Source of the DNA: Dipetalonema caudispina
Lineage: Eukaryota > Nematoda > Chromadorea > Rhabditida > Onchocercidae
Reading direction: 5' to 3'
Length of the DNA: 64,000 nucleotides
NCBI GenBank assembly: GCA_013365325.1
Contig: JABVXV010000056.1
Location: 220,006 to 284,005 of the forward strand
Shown here: piece by piece, positions 58,311 through 64,000 of the stretch
Layout of the letters: every line of letters starts with the position of its first letter
Position numbering within the stretch: the first letter of the stretch is position 1
The notes under the pieces: generated by a model
Told to the model about the DNA's origin: nothing
The model's input: only the letters and a program-made list of their open reading frames with translations
The model's database searches: none
Program-made: the position numbers and the translations under genes

Positions 58311-60231
58311 TGTTGGATAAACAGATCTTTGTTTAGCAATATTGGAACATTGTTTGTTGTTTACAACATTAATGGTTTGATCATTGATCTTGTGCACCTT
58401 TTTGCTAACAATATTCGGGACATTCTGTGAAGTTCTCTTTATCGATCATATAATTCTTATCAGAAGCTATCATATCATTCAACATAAGATCGAAACATAA
58501 CCGATTTAGTGCTTGTCCAAAAAATTGATACATTTTTGAATGTTGAAAATATTTATATTTATTGATAAACGGAATTTGCAAGCAAAACTTTTGCTTTAGC
58601 TAAATGTTATCTTTATCGATAATCATAACAGTGCTATTAAAAGATCACAAATAGTCACATTTCAAAAATGAAAGGAAATAGAAACATATATCCTGTTGCA
58701 GAATCATTATCAGAGAATGATGGCAACGATTCAATCATCAATATGACCTTTATTCTGAAAGGAATGATATCATCCTATACTACAAAATTGAAGTGGACAT
58801 TGCTTAATTCATGAATAAAAGCTTCACATTTTATTTTGCATATCATTACTATTTCATGATTTATTCTCGAGTTTACTTCTCTTTCATCTTCCAAATCACT
58901 AAATCACTACGATATCAAATTAACACTCACCGTTTAAGATTATACTTCATCATTTCTGCGCAATTGGAAAATATGAGCTCGAGAAGAGTATCACTTAAAT
59001 ATTTAATGAAATTAAAGGCTATCTTCTACTTACATCATTTTTTCCATCTTCTTTAAACTATTTGCGGATTTTAATCTTTTTCACTTTTTCTGATTCCTTT
59101 TAAATGACCAATAATTAGTGTGAATTGTTTCGCTTAATCTATCTAACTGTTAACATTTTACTGTGATTGTTTATTTGGAAGAAGACACATTTGATTGTTG
59201 CATCTGTTTTCGTGAAGGTTTGATTACGTACGTATCAACAACATGTCAATCTTTAATGATAATAATGATAACAGAATAGTTATTTAATTAAGGTCATCTT
59301 ACCATTCAAAAAAAGCTATAAGAAAGGTCATTGTTAAATATGATCAATGCAAGCATATGCTTTTTCTCGCCTATTTGCTATAGAGGTCATCCTATTTATA
59401 TTTTCCTGTCCATTCAACACAACTGATCAATGATACTAATCCATTTTTTTTTTTGTCTTCTCTCTCTTCAATCTCCTCTTGTTTTTTTCATCATCATTAT
59501 CACTACCTAATATCCATCCTTATTCAACTCTCATTTATGATATTATCATTATCACTTTTTTTTTTTGTTTTGCACTTTCTCATCCATTAACTCTTTTTTT
59601 TTCTCTCTCTCTCATTCATTCATTTTCTCTTCTTCCTATTAACAAAATAATTTTAATATAAATGGATAATTGTTAAAATTAAACTTCAAATAATCTTTTT
59701 TTTTTCCATTAGTTAACATTTGTTTTTGCATTTCTTTCTTTTGAAATGATTTCAATTTCAATGAAAAGCGCAAAATTTTAGCATTACATCATAATGAAAT
59801 AATCGAATAATATGTGAGCTTTTGAAAGAGAAAAATAAAAACCTTTTTATTTTATTTTTTTTTATCGATAAATTTTTTTTTCTTTGTCATAGATACTACG
59901 ATATACTATGAAGTTTAAAATATTAACACAAAATCCTTGGGGAATGAGGAAAATGCCTCAATAAATCTATTTTTTTTTGATGAAATGTATAAACATCATT
60001 TGTATCAGATGAGATAAACACTTAAGGTAAGATTTAAATTCAAAATAATGAAGAAAAATTAGTTAAATTTTAAAGGTTTTTAATAAATTTACTAAAATTT
60101 TTTTTTTTCCTCCGATTGTTTGTACCATTCATTTATTTGTTGAATAGTTATTATGGTTATTTTTTATTATGAAACTTTTGTTTTGTAATCTTTTCTCTGT
60201 GAAATATTTTTTTCTTCTTGGGATTCATTTA

Positions 60232-60241
60232 TTCTTTTTAG
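60232..60241 (+). promoter_or_regulatory. Probable trans-splice acceptor of the small membrane protein gene
   Basis: TCTTTTTAG-type acceptor 27 nt before the ATG at 60269. It could equally be a cis acceptor, because the frame is open from 60242. Confidence 0.4.
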
Positions 60242-60268
60242 GTGTTTATCAGCAATAACGAACTAATA

Positions 60269-61017
60269 ATGAAGCAAATATTTGAATTCATTGATTATTT
60301 GGGTCCATTAGCTGCATCAGCATTCTTCTTTGTTGCAATTTTTCTACTCTCGTTGATTATTAATTTCATTTGGATTTCTAAGGATGATGATCGTACTGTT
60401 TTTGAAAAGGTTACTGCAAATTATTATTCAATTTCATAATATTTTTTTGTAATAATTTCAGAAAACTTTTCTACAGGATAAGAAATGATAAAAGAAATTT
60501 TACGTTTTTTTTCCAGTTTGGTTCCAATTTCAATATCCGTTGTGGTATTCATCGAATGCGACATCATCCCGAAAAGGTAATTATCATTTACTAATTTTGC
60601 ATACACTCTTAACTTTTGTTTTTACTCCAAGCTATCATTATCATGTTATCATTTTTTGTAATATTTGCAATGAAACTATTAGAGATAAAATTAGAAATTA
60701 ATGAAAATATATGCTAAATTATACAAATTTAAATCCTTTAATTGTACATAGTTTTTGATCGAGTGAAACACGAAATGTAAAAAAGAATAATGAATGTCCT
60801 GTTTTTCTTAATGGCCCTTTTTCTACTTAATTTAAATATCTCATCGTACTTCAGTTATCCATCCTCGTCTACTGCCTTTTTTCATTCATTAGAAAAGACT
60901 AATTAAAATTCAAAAAATGATTACCGGAATTTCTGTTTCTCTTTATCATAGGATGCAAAAATGAAGAACAAGCTAATAGATGATTCATACGGTCTGGAAG
61001 CTGATACTACCGTTTAA
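60269..61017 (+). CDS. Small single-pass membrane protein, unrecognised
   Basis: Three exons, 60269-60409, 60517-60576 and 60952-61017 (TAA), all joined in phase 0, give 88 residues. Residues 12-36 form one clear transmembrane helix (LAASAFFFVAIFLLSLIINF). The N-side is MKQIFEFIDYLGP. The C-side is charged (SKDDDRTVFEK, then NIRCGIHRMRHHPEK, KNKLIDDSYGLEADTTV). The second exon is His/Arg-rich with one Cys. The acceptors (TTTTTTCCAG, TTATCATAG) and two of the junctions look normal. I do not recognise a family. The frame is open upstream to 60242, so a longer first exon with a further upstream start is possible. Confidence 0.7.
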
Positions 61018-62988
61018 AATTCGATTCAACAATTCGTTATCATTCCGACCTCATTGATTCCTATCATCTCCGTTTTTTTTTTTTTTTCTCTCCCTTAAGT
61101 GATTAAAGGTATTCTTCACTTGTTTCAACTGATAATTTCTACATATGATACTTCATTAGTTTTAATGCATGCTTAATTTTTCCCAAAAATTTGAATTTAA
61201 TTTGAATTAAAAAAATTCTTCCATTTATAAAAATATTTTTAAAGATTTCAATATTCTTTTATTTGATCATTTGAAAATATGTATGGAATTTTCAACATTT
61301 TCCTCAAATAAAATAGTCGAAGTGGATATAAAATGGTGAAAGACACATCCAATTAATTACATTTCCTGAATGGACTTTTCTTTGATGAAGATATTGTGAA
61401 CAAACATTCGTAATGTATATTTGTATATGATTTACTAAATTTTATGTTAATCAGTATTCAGTAAATGTGTAATAAGTTTATAGAATATTTGCAGTTTTTG
61501 AAGATTTCCTTATGTGTATTCCTTTTTTTTTAAAAAAAAAAAAGATATATGATATGTATTTTTGTTTTAACATATTATGTTCTGTATGAACAGATTAAAA
61601 GGATGTTAAGAATTCTTGAAATCCTAGGATCAATTTAAATCCATGTGAAATACGTAAATGTACAATTTCATATTTAGATAATTAAAGATTGACAGAATGT
61701 TGGAGAAAGCTTAAATGATATAAGCTTTGTTTATCACTTTGTTTACTATTCTCATCTATAAATGATGATTTATTGTTTTTTTTCTCTGCAAAAGATTTTC
61801 TGATATGATAATGTGTTATGCATAATAATAGCAATGATTTAATAAAATCAACAAATGTATCATAAATAATAAACAAAATTTAACTGAACAAAGAAAGGGG
61901 GAGAAAATTGTGAAAAAAAAAAAAAAAAATGTTGAAAACGGAAATTGGAAAGCCGGAAGATGGATACGTTATTCGTTGCTATGTACTATCAGAACAGGAA
62001 GTAGACAATGATAATCATCAAAATATGTTTTTATGCATCATCCCATTTATCACAAATAGCTTTTTCTCATTGCATAGAGCTTATATCATTTGAATGGAAA
62101 TCAAAACGATTAAATATATTTTCATATTGATAAGAATTGGGTAAGAAATTAAATTAATTTCTAGTAACCGAATTAAATGAAATAGAAATTAATGGGCAGA
62201 TGAATATTTTAAACAACTAACGTGTCTATTAAAATCTATTAATTTTCATGAATTAGAGCAATAACGTGTATCATTACGTAAATTACGTCACATTCAAACA
62301 GTTAAACAATACAACAATGATTCACATTTTATACTAACAATAATCTGAAGAATGAAAAAAACTGTTACATATTGTTTGCTCTGATATAGTACACAGTAAT
62401 ATATATCATTTAAAAAAAAAAAAAAAATTCTCTGAAATCAAATAAATTCTTCCAATCCATTTGGCTTTTCTTTTACCGCATTTCATTTCATTTCATATGG
62501 CATCAAAAATTATCGTTTTGATGTTGTTATCGATGTTGTTGTTGTTGTTGTTGTTTATGATATAAGCAGTAGTTTGTTAAGATAACAAAATCCTAAATTC
62601 CATCAGTTTATTATGAAAATAATGTTATTTGAAGAATAGTTATCAAATAAATTAGCGGGTACTTTTGCTGATTATTCGATACCTATTATATATATATATA
62701 TATCTTTTGATATAGCTTTTCTTCTTCAAATGTCAAAAATTTCCTCATTGTTGTCAATGGAATTAATTTTCACCCATACATACATCATTACATTCTTTCT
62801 GAGAACTTTGATTCACTTTTCTAACACACATTTAAGTGTTGTATATAGCAAAATTCATTTCTAAATATATCAAATTCAAATATATAAAATTGAATGCAAT
62901 TTTCCACATTAGTTGTATAAACTTTAAAATTATTTCCTAGCTTAATTATAGGTAATATATAAATGAATGTGTTCGTGTGTTAAATCAT

Positions 62989-63019
<31 letters not shown>

Positions 63020-63639
63020 AAAATTTGCACTTTATATATGTTGATGAAAATGAATGAAGGAGTGATTTTTTCTATTTTTCAACAAAAATCAAAAATTTTT
63101 GAATTACTCTTTTTTTTTTTTTTTTTTTGTTATCTCGAGAAGAAATTAATTTCCTTTCTTGCATTACCTATTGTTGTCTTTTTTTTTTTTTTGCATTTTT
63201 TTTTTTTTTTTGAAAATAATACCTATTACCGTTTTTTATTTTTCTCATCTTTTTTGATTATGCAATCTATAAAGTAAATATTGAGAATAATTAAATATTT
63301 GTTGACTTCAACACATATTTCCTTCCAAAATTCCATTACATTATTGATGAAGAACACATCTGGCAAAGTAAAAGTAAAATTCTCTCAATCCCAAGTGGGA
63401 ACGAATATGAATGGAATTCGTTTATGCTTTAGTCGATTTAGCATTATGCGCACACATAATTGTTTATGTATATCGCAAGTCATCACACTTCCCACTCAAA
63501 TTTGAACTTCAAACTCTCTCTCTTCCTCATCATTTCATTTCATTTCCTTTTTAAAAGAAATGAAATTAGCGACCAAACACCAACATGATGAACGATCATA
63601 GCCATTGCAAAAGCCAACCATCACCCAGTATTATGATTT
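61018..63639. other. AT-rich 3' flank, no gene seen
   Basis: Poly-A/poly-T runs, a GTT run near 62530-62555, a TA run near 62690-62703 and short AT-driven frames such as 63038-63277. No coding support. Confidence 0.5.

Positions 63640-64000
<361 letters not shown>

Larger units (their letters stand above)
57515..60241. other. Intergenic
   Basis: 3' flank of the large unassigned gene, with an AATAAA near 57902, then AT-rich sequence. The only distinct structure is the TTTCACCGGAA cluster at 58254-58310. Confidence 0.5.

Overview
The window looks like nuclear DNA of a nematode, most likely a filarial (Onchocercidae) species; the species assignment is inference. The DNA is strongly AT-rich with many poly-A/poly-T runs and trinucleotide microsatellites. 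Genes are split by introns of roughly 100-1600 bp ending in TTTCAG-like acceptors, some start codons sit a few bases after an isolated acceptor (expected for spliced-leader trans-splicing), and the gene set includes a patched-related (PTR) protein. I saw no bacterial (Wolbachia-like) coding block, no recognisable transposon, no CRISPR and no tRNA or rRNA gene.

Layout. 1-11 kb holds three + strand housekeeping genes: the 3' part of membralin (TMEM259), a complete HemK2/N6AMT1-type methyltransferase, and a complete OVCA2/FSH1-type serine hydrolase. At 11.9-13.8 kb a convergent minus-strand gene encodes a secreted thrombospondin type-1 (TSR) protein with an internal 25-residue repeat and a tyrosine-rich tail. 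A 6-kb AT-rich gap follows. At 20-23.8 kb lies TMEM151 (5' end unresolved), and at 26-28.1 kb an unrecognised, largely disordered protein. At 29.5-33.7 kb two minus-strand genes lie head to tail 618 bp apart: the cyclophilin PPIH/CYN-11 and then RAB-21. After a 5.4-kb gap with microsatellites and a GC-richer island, 39.2-43.8 kb carries the N-terminal half, including the sterol-sensing-like domain, of a PTR protein; I could not find its second half. 43.8-51.7 kb is low-complexity with only weak candidate exons. 51.7-57.5 kb is a ten-exon gene of about 870 residues that I cannot assign. 60.2-61.0 kb is a small single-pass membrane protein gene. The window ends inside a long TTA/ATT microsatellite.

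The genes do not form one pathway. They cover ER membrane quality control (membralin), protein methylation (N6AMT1), a serine esterase, spliceosomal proline isomerisation (PPIH), endosomal traffic (RAB-21), multi-pass membrane proteins (TMEM151, PTR) and an extracellular TSR protein. Exon borders were placed by hand from splice signals, reading-phase arithmetic and remembered family sequence. The phases close exactly for membralin from 699 on, and for N6AMT1, OVCA2, the TSR gene, TMEM151, RAB-21, PPIH, PTR and the small membrane protein. The most notable items are two apparent GC-AG introns (one next to a competing GT donor 4 nt away), the repeat-bearing TSR protein, the apparently half PTR gene, and two unassigned protein-coding genes.
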